Of a stretch of DNA of 64,000 nt, positions 41,101 through 48,703 are shown one piece after another. The notes below the pieces were generated by a model. The model made no database searches, was not told the DNA's origin, and worked only from the letters and a program-made list of their open reading frames with translations. Position 1 is the stretch's first letter. Every line of letters starts with the position of its first letter. Both the position numbers and the translations under genes were made by a program. This DNA is from Saccharothrix saharensis (GTDB lineage: Bacteria; Actinomycetota; Actinomycetes; Mycobacteriales; Pseudonocardiaceae). The stretch lies in NCBI RefSeq assembly GCF_006716745.1, contig NZ_VFPP01000001.1, positions 8,195,386-8,259,385 on the forward strand, given 5' to 3'.

Positions 41101-41626
41101 GCGCCAAACCGGCCTCGAACTCGCTCAGCGCCGGTCGGGAATCACCGCGTTCCAATGCCTGCCAACCCGCCGTGGCGTGTTCGCCGAACCGGTGCACGTC
41201 GACGTCCACCACGCGGTTGTCCAGCAGGTAGCCCTGGGCGCACGTGCGCAATACCGTGGCCGGTGCGCGCGGCGCGCGATCCGGTTCCAGCACCTTGCGC
41301 AAATTCGCCACGTACGCCTGCAGCGAGGTGATGGCCGACGGCGGCGGGTGTCCGGCCCACAGCGCCTCCAGCATCACGTCCACCGCCACCGGCTGTCCCA
41401 CCCGGCTCACCAGCAGCGCCAGCAGCGCGCGTTGCTTCGGCGTGCCCAGGTCGACCACCCGGCCGCCGACCACCGCCTCGAGCGGGCCCAAGGCCCGCAG
41501 GTGCACCCTGGCCGGTGCGGCGCCGCGCTGGTCCGGCGGTGGCGGTTCGGTCCACCGGACGGAACCCGGCAGCGTGCGACGAGTGGTGCCGACCACCGTC
41601 GCCTCGGTCGTGCGCCGCGTTCTCAT
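38108..41626 (-). CDS. Large SARP regulator (SARP-BTAD-AAA ATPase-TPR)
   Basis: An 1172-residue regulator of PimR/SanG size. It has a winged-helix DNA-binding domain (about 35-130, with LGTPKQRALLALLV), BTAD (about 135-290), and an NTPase domain with Walker A GEPEIGKTSLVRR and Walker B VVVLDHVHRADP (about 340-620). The C-terminal half consists of TPR-like helical repeats without a LuxR HTH. It is the candidate activator of the CCAAG-box promoters of the type III cluster. ATG 41626 overlaps the stop of a short upstream ORF (ATGA); a second ATG two codons upstream is possible. Confidence 0.92.
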   Translation of the reverse strand: MRTRRTTEATVVGTTRRTLPGSVRWTEPPPPDQRGAAPARVHLRALGPLEAVVGGRVVDLGTPKQRALLALLVSRVGQPVAVDVMLEALWAGHPPPSAITSLQAYVANLRKVLEPDRAPRAPATVLRTCAQGYLLDNRVVDVDVHRFGEHATAGWQALERGDSRPALSEFEAGLALWRGRPYSEVAGATWVAPEVARLDELRLSVVEARCAALLAVGAHEVAVAELEAFVQAHPLREYGCELLTLALYRAGRQADALSVLRTIQSRLAEELGVDPRPALKQLEHEILNQSPALDWQPPASSVPAIPATRAEDGSAVVPQVRVTGAPPTPVPDGEVFVGREAELRQLAETLAAASTGRLRVVTVSGEPEIGKTSLVRRFAELAGVPVLWGTCPEHVDAPPLWLWEQVLRAATTCFPRASTPAPVAELLDDDARRTAEDAGADLRRFEAVVAYLADVSSAKPLVVVLDHVHRADPGSLRLLAHLAESAPPSRLLLVVVYRSDEAAALAGTVAALARAGVARIELGGLDVRETRTLASTVLRREVGGRTAQALWARSEGNPFFLRELLKQTPAEQPLDHPHPAPVPMPVREVVLRRVARLPRAAAEILSVAAIAGRHFDIEIVAEAASVDVEAALEALDRAIEAGLVVEDQQRLGWFRFTHTLAAEALYETTGRLRRALVHRRIGAAAARVWTGSTEKAAEIARHWLPAAELDSTAAAQASAHAATAARVADARLVPEDAARLWRQALAAADLAEQEDLDRHALLVGLGASLYRAENFRDGLLVFIRAMEEVLSAPGTPDTSRLVTTAVAAVSELDLCPDHRGEVDDRLVGVLERALPHVTDPVQRAHLLSCLAVARRHDGDPTGRAALSDEALALAWLSTESLELATLLHLRAVALNGPDHLDQRLKAVTELLALPDLPPLAVARARRLLAQVLVTRGRVREAAAELDLAAEQAQERSPALRTRLGWSRAGLLLLDGRWAEADEVSRATYDQCARTAWGDARFNRAVQRWEAAFLTGGGRYLVDELRAAAEASNRPALQAILVMALVDAGLARDARIALHRFPRGPEEDHLWLYTRCWALLAAARLGETDLVARWRAQLLPHRHLACSAPDLVISGSVAYFTAEAALALGDPDAALADLAVATDVAGRMGALPWLARVRDVVELAHRFEAAPCG

Positions 41627-41733
41627 GCACATTCCGGTGCGGTCGGGAAGAGCAGTTCGGGCACCACTTGGCGATGTTCGGGACAAGTGCGGAGGTGCTG
41701 CCGGTATTCGGTGTCGGCGTAGCCCGAGTACAC
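41623..41733 (-). CDS. 36-residue leaderless ORF translationally coupled to the large SARP
   Basis: GTG 41733 begins VYSGYADTEYRQHLRTCPEH and ends with TGA 41625-41623, overlapping the SARP ATG. A -10 TAGGAT (41746-41741) lies 7 nt upstream, so the transcript should start at the GTG. The peptide contains His-x3-Cys-x2-His (HLRTCPEH), reminiscent of zinc-finger anti-sigma motifs. Translating it would deliver ribosomes to the SARP start, which has only a weak ribosome site of its own. I do not recognise a family. Confidence 0.5.
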   Translation of the reverse strand: MYSGYADTEYRQHLRTCPEHRQVVPELLFPTAPECA

Positions 41734-42412
41734 GGAATTAATCCTACCTTCCCCATGACTCCACAAGTCATCGTCAACGACGTGAGCGATTTCGGCTTGC
41801 GCCCCCATCTATAGCACCACGTGGACTGCCGCGCATGCGACGTGCCGAACCGATCAAACCTCGGCTGAACGTGCTCCGGACGCCATTCGAGACGATTCGA
41901 ATGGCGTCGCGGATGAAGTCCGGCACCGTTCGCCGGTGAATGGCGGGCCCGGTGCGGGCGGACGCGCGTCACCGGTCCGGGAAACGTCGCCCGGGTCGAC
42001 CGCGCGGGTCGAGCGGTCCGTGGGTGCGGTCAGCGCCGCGATCGGCGCCCTACCACCGCCCGGTCCGGCACGTCGTTCTGGCCGAACGGGTGGCGGGACC
42101 CCGGTGTCTCAGGGCGCGCCCGCCCGTGTTGTCCGCTTCGCTCGTGCGCTTGGCTGTCACCAGGACCTACCCCCAGCAGGTGTTCACAGAGCCGAAACGT
42201 GCGTGGTCAAGGATTTCAACTCCGATACCGAATCGCAACCCCCGTGCGAGCGCAATGCCAAGTCCACCGGACTCGGGCGGCCGGGACGGATGGATCGGGC
42301 ATGGACCACTCGGCACCGGAGGGATGTCCGCCACCTCGGTCCAGTCCGGTGTGGACGGTCGGTGAGGTGGTGCGACTGGACGGCCGGTGATCGGATCGGG
42401 CAGGCTGGGCCC
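41734..42412. other. Intergenic region of about 680 bp
   Basis: No convincing gene on either strand. It contains the SARP promoter (41741), an inverted repeat with 10-bp arms CGCCATTCGA (41881-41890 and 41897-41906, 6-nt loop), which could be an operator, and near the right end a possible leaderless promoter for the hydrolase (-10-like CAGGCT at 42401-42406, 6 nt from ATG 42413). Base composition is lower in GC around 42180-42260 than elsewhere. Confidence 0.6.
41741..41746 (-). promoter_or_regulatory. -10 element of the large SARP operon
   Basis: TAGGAT, extended as GGTAGGAT, reading leftwards, in the only A/T-rich stretch near the gene. A weak -35 GACTTG stands 17 bp upstream (41769-41764). 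No heptamer array with 11-bp period is visible, so autoregulation by CCAAG boxes is not supported. Confidence 0.5.
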
Positions 42413-43591
42413 ATGGGGATCAAGCGGGCCGGCGTCGTCGCCGGCGTGGTGGTGGCACTCGTCGCGGGGGCGGCGCCGGGGGTTCGGGCGAGTGCGGACT
42501 CGCCGGTGCGGGCGGCGTTGGCGCGCGTGGTCGAGGCGGGCGTGCCCGGCTCCTACGCGGCCGTGGTCGAGGAGACCGGCACGTGGCGCGGCTCGGCCGG
42601 TGTCGGCGACGTGCGCACGGGCCGGGCGCCCGACCCGCGCGGCCGGATCCGCGTCGCGAGCGTGACCAAGACCTTCGTGGCCACGGTCGTGCTGCAACTG
42701 GTGGGCGAGGGCAGGATCCGGTTGGACGACCCGGTCGGCGACCACCTGCCCGGTCTGCTGCCCTACGCCGAGCCGATCACCGTCCGCCAGTTGCTCGGGC
42801 ACACCAGCGGCGTGCCGCGCGACATCACGCACTGGCAGACCCTCGAAGAGGTCGACACCGAGCGCTGGGAGGCGTTCGAGCCGCGGCGACTGGTCCGGCT
42901 CGCGACCGACGGCGTGCCGCTGCTGTTCCCGCCCGGCACGGGCTTCTCGTACTCCAACACCGGGTACACCGTGCTGGGGCTGCTGGTGGAGCGCGTCACG
43001 GGTCGGCCCCTCGCGACCGAGTTGGAGCGCCGCGTCTTCCGGCCGCTGCACCTGCGCGACACGTCGTTCCCGAGCTACCAGCCGTTCCTGCCGTTCCCCG
43101 CGGCGCACGGCTACGAACGGCTGCACGGCGAGCAGGCACCGCTGACCGACGTGACCACGTACGTGTGGTCGCGGTTGTGGGCCTCCGGGAACCTGGTCAG
43201 CACCCCGGACGACCTGAACCGCTTCTTCCGCGCGCTGCTGGGCGGGCGGCTGGTGCGCGCAGACCTGCTGGCGCGGATGAAGGACGTCCGCCCCGGCGCG
43301 CTGGGTCCGTTCGGCTACGGGTTGGGCCTGATGGGCGTGACCTCCCCGTGCGGCGGGCCGGACTGGTGGGGGCACGGCGGCGACGTGCCCGGCTACAACA
43401 CGTGGAGCATGCACACGGACGACCTGGCCCGCCAGGTGTCGGCCGGCATGAACCAGGACATCACCGCGCCGGCCGCGGCGCACCAGCACATGCTGTTGTC
43501 GGTGGTCACGACCGGGCTGTGCGGTGCGGCGCCGGTGGCCGCGGCGGCAGCGGGCGAGCGGGTTCCGTACCTGGGTCCGACGCTGCCGTGA
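42413..43591 (+). CDS. Secreted serine hydrolase, beta-lactamase/DD-peptidase family
   Basis: A 392-residue protein with a signal peptide (MGIKRAGVVAGVVVALVAGA, cleavage near residue 27) and the class C beta-lactamase/penicillin-binding fold: SxxK in VASVTKTFVATVVLQ, YxN in FSYSNTGYTVLG and HGG in WWGHGGDVPGYN. It may be a D-alanyl-D-alanine carboxypeptidase or esterase. Only 6 nt separate a -10-like CAGGCT from ATG 42413, so the mRNA may be leaderless. No link to the neighbouring clusters is evident. Confidence 0.9.
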   Translation: MGIKRAGVVAGVVVALVAGAAPGVRASADSPVRAALARVVEAGVPGSYAAVVEETGTWRGSAGVGDVRTGRAPDPRGRIRVASVTKTFVATVVLQLVGEGRIRLDDPVGDHLPGLLPYAEPITVRQLLGHTSGVPRDITHWQTLEEVDTERWEAFEPRRLVRLATDGVPLLFPPGTGFSYSNTGYTVLGLLVERVTGRPLATELERRVFRPLHLRDTSFPSYQPFLPFPAAHGYERLHGEQAPLTDVTTYVWSRLWASGNLVSTPDDLNRFFRALLGGRLVRADLLARMKDVRPGALGPFGYGLGLMGVTSPCGGPDWWGHGGDVPGYNTWSMHTDDLARQVSAGMNQDITAPAAAHQHMLLSVVTTGLCGAAPVAAAAAGERVPYLGPTLP

Positions 43592-43734
43592 CGTCCGGGG
43601 CGGCATAGCACCAGCCGGGCCACGAGGCGCGCACCACCCCCGGGCCGGCAGGTCGGAGCGGTCCGGGGGACCCTTGTCGTCGTCCCTGTTGTACCCGCGG
43701 CGGGGGTCGCACGCCCACTACCGAGGATCGACAC

Positions 43735-44592
43735 GTGACGCTGCCTTACGAGCCCGACGACGACCAAGCCGCCGACCGCTACATCAACGCCGCGCTGCGC
43801 AGCCGGGACGCCGAGGCGTGGCGGCTGCTGGCCGCCGACTCCCACGTGGAGCAGACCGACCGGGTGCTGCGGGCGATGCTCGACCGGATCGCGGTGGCGC
43901 GCGTGCACCGCACGGCCGAGCGCGCCACCGCGCGGTCGCGGGCGCTGGACGGGGAGATCAGCCAGGCCGAGTACCAGCGCGACGCGGCCGAGGACGCGAC
44001 CCGGGCCACGAAGGCCGCGCACTTCGAGACGCTGGTGCGCGAGCACCACCGGCTGATCGCCGCGGCGGCGCGTCGGCTGCGCGGTGACGACGTCCGCGAC
44101 GAGCTGACCGACCTGGTGCTCGCCCTGGGCTCCGCCATCGACGCGCACCGGGCCGCGGTGCTCGCCGGAGGGACGGAGCCCAGCGCGGTCGACCGGGCGC
44201 TGTGGGCGCGGCTCGCCACGCTCGACCTGCCCGGCGACGAGGGCCGCACGTCGGTGGAGGAGCTGGTCCGGCGGCACGCGGCGCGCCAGGACGACTTCGG
44301 GCGGGTGCTGGCCGGGATCATCCTGGACGCGGCGGGCGAGGACACCTCCGTGCCGCGTGCCGCCCTGCTGCCCGCGTGGAAGAAGGCGGTCGCGCCGACC
44401 CTCGACATCGCGGCGAAGGCGGAGTTCGCGGCGAAGGGCAAGGGCTCGCTGGCGACCGAGAAGCTCCGCAAGGCGTTGGGTCACCTGGAGCGCAAGGGCC
44501 TGGTCCGACGATCCGGCCCGGCCGACGCGCAACGGCTCGACCTGCTCGACCGGGCCGGTCTGGAGGAGTTGGCCGGGTTGTCGGCGCTGTGA
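43735..44592 (+). CDS. Hypothetical protein with helical N terminus and winged-helix-like C terminus
   Basis: A 285-residue soluble protein. Residues 1-160 are predicted almost entirely helical and charged. The C-terminal 60 residues (GSLATEKLRKALGHLERKGLVRRSGPADAQRLDLLDRAGLEEL) look like a MarR/wHTH recognition helix plus wing. GTG 43735 has GAGGA 7 nt upstream. Third-position GC is normal for the window. I do not recognise the family; a DNA-binding role is only suggested by the C terminus. Confidence 0.75.
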   Translation: MTLPYEPDDDQAADRYINAALRSRDAEAWRLLAADSHVEQTDRVLRAMLDRIAVARVHRTAERATARSRALDGEISQAEYQRDAAEDATRATKAAHFETLVREHHRLIAAAARRLRGDDVRDELTDLVLALGSAIDAHRAAVLAGGTEPSAVDRALWARLATLDLPGDEGRTSVEELVRRHAARQDDFGRVLAGIILDAAGEDTSVPRAALLPAWKKAVAPTLDIAAKAEFAAKGKGSLATEKLRKALGHLERKGLVRRSGPADAQRLDLLDRAGLEELAGLSAL

Positions 44593-44638
44593 TGGCGGGC
44601 CGGTGTCGTCGGGCTGGTGCGCTGCGGGTGGCCCTGCC

Positions 44639-44670
44639 GGGCCGGCCGTGACCGCCCTGCCGGCCGGCCC
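44639..44670 (+). terminator. Hairpin terminator after the gene at 43735
   Basis: A 10-bp perfect stem GGGCCGGCCG (44639-44648 and 44661-44670) with 12-nt loop. The rest of the 44593-44955 gap shows no gene. A GATGCT at 44955-44960 could be the -10 of the next gene. Confidence 0.65.
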
Positions 44671-44955
44671 GCGCCCCCGCCTTCGGCACCGCCGGTGCGC
44701 GTACTCCGGGCGCGGCCTGCCCGGTCACCCGCCCGCGGTCCACGAGGTGCCGGTGGCCGCCGCCGTGGCGGCGCGACGACTGGACCCGCGTGCCGCCCGG
44801 ACCGGACCGCGGTGCGCCTCCGAACGGGTGTTACCCGTCGTTTCACCCGTCCGTGTGATGGGACGAGCCTCCGGCGGTGACGGCGCCGGCGTGGTCCGCT
44901 GTGGTCGGCTGCACGTTCGCGTCGGTTCGGCTGGCCGTGCGCGGGCCCGCGGACG

Positions 44956-47307
44956 ATGCTGGACGCGATGGCAGTCCAGCGGGATCCGACCGGTTCTGCG
45001 CTGGCCGACCTCGTCGCCCGGCAGCGCGACGAGATCGACCGGCTGAGGACCGCTGCCCGCAGGCAGGCCGTGGTCGAGCAGGCCAAGGGCGTGCTGGCCG
45101 AGCGGCTCTCCTGCCGGCCCGACGAGGCGTTCGAGGACATGGTGCGGCTGGCCCAGGCCACCGGCAGCGACCTGGTCGTGATCGCCGCGGGCGTGCTCGG
45201 CGTGCCGCCACCGCCGGGACCGCCGTCCGCGCTGCCCGCCGAAGGGCTCTTCGACCCGGCGCGGTACGTGCGGCAGGTCGAGATCCCGCAACCCGCGGCC
45301 GTTCCCCCCGGCGAGCGCACGCCGCAGCCGGTGGCGCTCGCCGCGATCGGCACGGCGGCCGACCCCGAGGAGCTGGCCGAGCTCGTCCGCGAGCACGTCG
45401 ACTGCGACGCCGTGCTGGTCTACCTGGTCGAACCCGACGGCGGGCTGCGGCTCGAGGCCTCGGCGAACGTGCCCGCCAAGGTGCGTTTGGAGTGGGAACG
45501 CGTGCCGCTGCAGCTCAGGACCGGCGTCCTGGCCGCGGTGCGCAGCGGCCTGCCGCAGTGGCTGCCCGACCCGGAGGAGGCACGGCGGCGGTACGTGCTC
45601 ATCGGCGACCCCGAGACGGTGTGGGAGTCGCGCGCGTGGCTGCCGTTGCGCGACCGGACCCGCGTCGTCGGCGTCATCGGGCTGCTGTGGTCCGGTGGCC
45701 ACCGGTTCTCCGCCGAGGAGCGGTGGGAGCTGGAGGTGCTGACGCGGGCCGCGGGCTCCACGCTGATGGCGCTGGTGAGCGCGGAGAGTGCCGCGCTGGG
45801 CCGCAACTGGACGCTGTGGGTGCAGCACCTGCTGGACGTGCTGCCCGGTTCGGTGGCGCTGCTCGCCGCGGTCCACGGCGAGGACGGCGACGTGGTGGAC
45901 TTCCGGTTCGAGGCGGCCAGCCCCGACGCCGTCGACTTCTCCGGCCGCCGGTACCGGCAGTTGGTCGGGCGCAGCATCCTGACCAGCTACCCGACCGTGG
46001 CCGGGACCGAGCTGTGGGCGGCCTACCACCGCGTGCTGCGCACCGGGGTCAGGGAGGTGGTCAGCATCTTCGACTACGAGGAGAACTCACCGGGCCTGCC
46101 GCAGCACGGCCGGTACACGTTGACCATAGGCAAGTTCGGCGACGGCCTGATCCTGGCCTGGCACGAGCACGAGGACCCGTTGCAGCTCGAACGGCTGCGC
46201 AGCGTACAGCGGCTGGGCAACATCGGCTGGGGCGAGTGGAACCTGGTGACCGACGAGATCGACTGGTCCGACCAGCTCTACGTGATCTTCGACCGCGACC
46301 CGGCGCTGGGGCCCATGTCGCTGGACGAGATCCGGGCGTCCGTCGTCCGCGAAGACCTGCCGATCCTGCAGAACGCCGTGCGCGGCATGCTGGAGCGGGG
46401 TGAGCGCGCCGACTCCGAGCTGCGCCTGAAGGCGGGCGACCAGATCCGGTGCGGCCGGTTCATCGGCGAGCCGGTGCTGGACATCCAGGGCAGGCCGGTG
46501 CGGCTGGACGTGGTGTTGCAGGACGTCACCGACATGCGCAAGGCGGAGAAGCGGGTGTTCGACCTGAGCGAGCAGTTCGCGCAGGAGCACCAGGTGGCCG
46601 ACCACCTGCGCTCGGCCGTGCTGCCGCTGCCGAGCCGGCCGCTCGACCTGCCGGGGATGCGGGTCGCCGTGCGCTACCTCGCCGCCGAGCAGTGGGCCGA
46701 GGTGGGCGGCGACTGGTACCACGCGTTCCCGATCGACGACGGCAGCACGCTGCTGGCGATCGGCGACGTGGCGGGCCACGGCCTGGCGACCGCCGCGGCG
46801 ATGGCGAAGCTGCGGTTCGCGCTCACCGGCGCCGCGCTGACCAACCCCGACCCGGCCGGTGTGCTCGACGTGCTCAACCGCATGCTGACCGGGGGAGAGG
46901 GCGTGACGCTGGCGTCCGGGATCGTGGCCCGGTTCGAGCCGACGACCCGCAGGCTGTCGTGGGCGCAGGCGGGTCACCCGGCGCCGCTGCTGCTGCGGTC
47001 GCACGACGTGCAGCGGCTGGACCGCCCCGAGGGGCCGATCCTGGGTGCCGTGCGGGGAGCGGTGTACGCGACCGCGCGGACGCTGCTCGCGCCCGGCGAC
47101 ACGGTGCTGATGTTCACCGACGGACTGATCGAGCGGCGCCCGTCCGCCGGCGCCCGCGGTGACGACCTGGAACGCCTGATGGAGGAGATCCGGGGGTTCG
47201 TCGCGGACCTGGACCCGCTGGAGATGCCCGAGGCGCTGACGTCGCGCCTGGTCCCGGCCACGCCGCTGGACGACACGTGCATCGTGGCGGCGACCATCAC
47301 GGCCTGA
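44956..47307 (+). CDS. SpoIIE-type PP2C phosphatase with ANTAR-, GAF- and PAS-like domains
   Basis: A 783-residue signalling protein. An ANTAR-like helical segment is at about 20-75 (VVEQAKGVLAERLSCRPDEAFEDMVRLAQ), a GAF domain at about 125-280, two PAS-like regions at about 285-400 and 410-530, and a SpoIIE/RsbU PP2C domain from about 555 to the end. Metal-binding motifs are GGDWYHAFPIDDG, IGDVAGHGLATA and LLMFTDG-type VLMFTDGLIERR. It should dephosphorylate STAS anti-anti-sigma proteins; one lies 0.5 kb downstream. ATG 44956 or 44968 may be used. With a -10 GATGCT 7 nt before 44968, a leaderless start there is plausible. Confidence 0.9.
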   Translation: MLDAMAVQRDPTGSALADLVARQRDEIDRLRTAARRQAVVEQAKGVLAERLSCRPDEAFEDMVRLAQATGSDLVVIAAGVLGVPPPPGPPSALPAEGLFDPARYVRQVEIPQPAAVPPGERTPQPVALAAIGTAADPEELAELVREHVDCDAVLVYLVEPDGGLRLEASANVPAKVRLEWERVPLQLRTGVLAAVRSGLPQWLPDPEEARRRYVLIGDPETVWESRAWLPLRDRTRVVGVIGLLWSGGHRFSAEERWELEVLTRAAGSTLMALVSAESAALGRNWTLWVQHLLDVLPGSVALLAAVHGEDGDVVDFRFEAASPDAVDFSGRRYRQLVGRSILTSYPTVAGTELWAAYHRVLRTGVREVVSIFDYEENSPGLPQHGRYTLTIGKFGDGLILAWHEHEDPLQLERLRSVQRLGNIGWGEWNLVTDEIDWSDQLYVIFDRDPALGPMSLDEIRASVVREDLPILQNAVRGMLERGERADSELRLKAGDQIRCGRFIGEPVLDIQGRPVRLDVVLQDVTDMRKAEKRVFDLSEQFAQEHQVADHLRSAVLPLPSRPLDLPGMRVAVRYLAAEQWAEVGGDWYHAFPIDDGSTLLAIGDVAGHGLATAAAMAKLRFALTGAALTNPDPAGVLDVLNRMLTGGEGVTLASGIVARFEPTTRRLSWAQAGHPAPLLLRSHDVQRLDRPEGPILGAVRGAVYATARTLLAPGDTVLMFTDGLIERRPSAGARGDDLERLMEEIRGFVADLDPLEMPEALTSRLVPATPLDDTCIVAATITA

Positions 47308-47346
47308 GGTCGGTTGCGCTCGGCCGGAGCGGGTACACGTCCGGGT

Positions 47347-47730
47347 ATGAGCACGGAGGACCTGAACTCTTACGCGGAACCGCAGGCCACCGGGTCGCCC
47401 GACTCGGTCGAGACCGATCCGGCGGCCCTGAACAGCGCCGAGGACTTGGACGAGGACCGGATCAGGAAGGACCCGTTGGAGGCGGGGATGGACCCGCCGG
47501 AGCAGTGGTCCGGCGTGACCAAGTACGGCATGACGCCGTGGGAGGAGTCCCACCCCCGGCCGTTGGCGGACCGGCTCGCGGAGGAGCAGCCCGACGTGCG
47601 GCCGGAGCAGCCCGCCGGTGACCCGGTGTACCCGGGCGACGGCGTGGTGAGCCGGGACGCCGTCGACGAGCGCGAGGCGGAGATCCGCACCGAGGCCGAG
47701 CAGCGCGGGCAGGCCGCCGACGACAGCTGA
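47347..47730 (+). CDS. Small acidic conserved protein (DUF5709-like)
   Basis: A 127-residue, strongly acidic, probably disordered protein with the family pattern EDLDEDRIRKDPLEAGMDPPEQWSGVTKYGMTPWEE followed by LADRLAEEQPDV. It resembles DUF5709 proteins of actinobacteria, whose function is not established. ATG 47347 lacks a clear ribosome site. Confidence 0.8.
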   Translation: MSTEDLNSYAEPQATGSPDSVETDPAALNSAEDLDEDRIRKDPLEAGMDPPEQWSGVTKYGMTPWEESHPRPLADRLAEEQPDVRPEQPAGDPVYPGDGVVSRDAVDEREAEIRTEAEQRGQAADDS

Positions 47731-47794
47731 GCGCGTTGACGGCCGGGCCCGGTGGCGGTGTCGTGGTCGGCGCGCGCCGGCCACGACACCCCCG

Positions 47795-48199
47795 TCACTG
47801 GTTCGCCAGGGGCCGCGACGTGGACCGGGCGCCCGGTCGGACGGCGGCCAGCGCGTCGCGCACGGTCGGGTGGACGTCCACGGCCTCGATCACGAGGGTG
47901 ATCTCCAAGGGCCGCAGGACGGCGCGCCGGTCGGTGGCCACGGCCAGGGGAACGCCCCGCCGCTGCGCGGTCGTGGCGGCCTCGATCAGCAGTTGGATGC
48001 CCGCCGAGCCGAAGAAGTCGACCCGGCCGAGGTCCACGACCAGCGCGGCCGGTCTGCGGTCGAGCTGCTCGGCCACGATCGCGCGGACCGGTGTCTCCGA
48101 AGCCATGTCGATCTCGCCGGCCACCTCGACGACGGTGATGCCGTCGCGGTCGTGGACCTGGACGGTCGCGTTGGGTGTGTCGGTGCGGGTGTCGCCCAC
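47795..48199 (-). CDS. STAS-domain anti-anti-sigma factor, paralogue of 23497-23892
   Basis: A 134-residue STAS protein with the phospho-serine motif VVDLGRVDFFGSAGIQLLIE. It is highly similar to the protein at 23497 (shared DRRAVLRPLEIT and HPTVRDALAAVR blocks). GTG 48199 follows GAGAGG. The adjacent SpoIIE-type phosphatase is its likely activator. Upstream lies the 48-bp element also found before the paralogue. Confidence 0.88.
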   Translation of the reverse strand: MGDTRTDTPNATVQVHDRDGITVVEVAGEIDMASETPVRAIVAEQLDRRPAALVVDLGRVDFFGSAGIQLLIEAATTAQRRGVPLAVATDRRAVLRPLEITLVIEAVDVHPTVRDALAAVRPGARSTSRPLANQ

Positions 48200-48214
48200 G
48201 GGGCACCTCTCGGT

Positions 48215-48262
48215 TGGTACGAGAACCAACAACCGAGCTTCTGCTCAACCCGAATCGTCGCT
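48215..48262 (-). promoter_or_regulatory. 48-bp element upstream of STAS gene 2, identical to 23909-23956
   Basis: Perfectly conserved over 48 bp although the flanking sequence and coding regions have diverged. It stands 16 nt upstream of the GTG of the paralogous gene (17 nt in copy 1), with the same orientation. Selection on a promoter or operator is the simplest explanation. Confidence 0.7.
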
Positions 48263-48392
48263 TCCGCGCAGCTTGGTGTGGCGGTTGGACGGCCCAACGC
48301 TACGGGTCTTCCGCCAGATCCACAACTGCGCCCCTCCCACCTGCGACAAGGTCGTCCGGCGGGCCGCGCCGCGCCGGCCCGGACCGGGGGAC

Positions 48393-48690
48393 ATGGCCGA
48401 GGAGGAGTTCCGCGAGGGCGACGACGTGACGTGGTCCAGCCGCGGGCGGACGGTGCACGGCGAGGTGTGGCGGAGATCACCGGGACACCGGGCGGGCACG
48501 AGTCGGGAAGGCGGATCGTCACCCCGCCGCGGCAGGAGGAGGGCGAGCTGACCGACGACGACCGGGCGCACGTCGCGAGGTCGTCGGGTTCGTCCACCGC
48601 CACCTCGCGCAACGCCCCGACGGGGACGTGGAGCACACGAGGTGGCGCTACTCGCCGGTGAACCGGGGCCACGACCCCCTGGAGGACTGA
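48393..48690 (+). pseudogene. Fused remnant of DUF2945-like and DUF3140-like genes
   Basis: ATG 48393 opens with MAEEEFREGDDVTWSSRGRT and VHGEVWR, typical of the DUF2945 (HVA1) family. After about 35 codons the similarity jumps, in other frames, to DUF3140-like blocks: GHESGRRIV, ELTDDDRAHVA and finally EVVGFVHRHLAQRPDGDVEH plus TRWRYSPVNRGHDPLED, ending at TGA 48688-48690. These two families are frequent neighbours, so an internal deletion joined them and frameshifts followed. Confidence 0.62.
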
Positions 48691-48703
48691 CGCGGCCCAA
48701 CCT

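Noticed and set aside
41650..41690. CCAAGTG and ACAAGTG near the large SARP start as autoregulatory boxes
   Set aside because: They are on opposite strands and do not form an 11-bp direct series before a -10.
42225..42280. Isolated CCAAGTC in the 41734-42412 gap
   Set aside because: A single heptamer without neighbours at 11 bp and without a nearby -10; expected by chance.
44593..44955. Structured RNA in the GC-rich gap before the phosphatase gene
   Set aside because: One terminator-like hairpin explains the visible pairing; no riboswitch or tRNA-like pattern was found.
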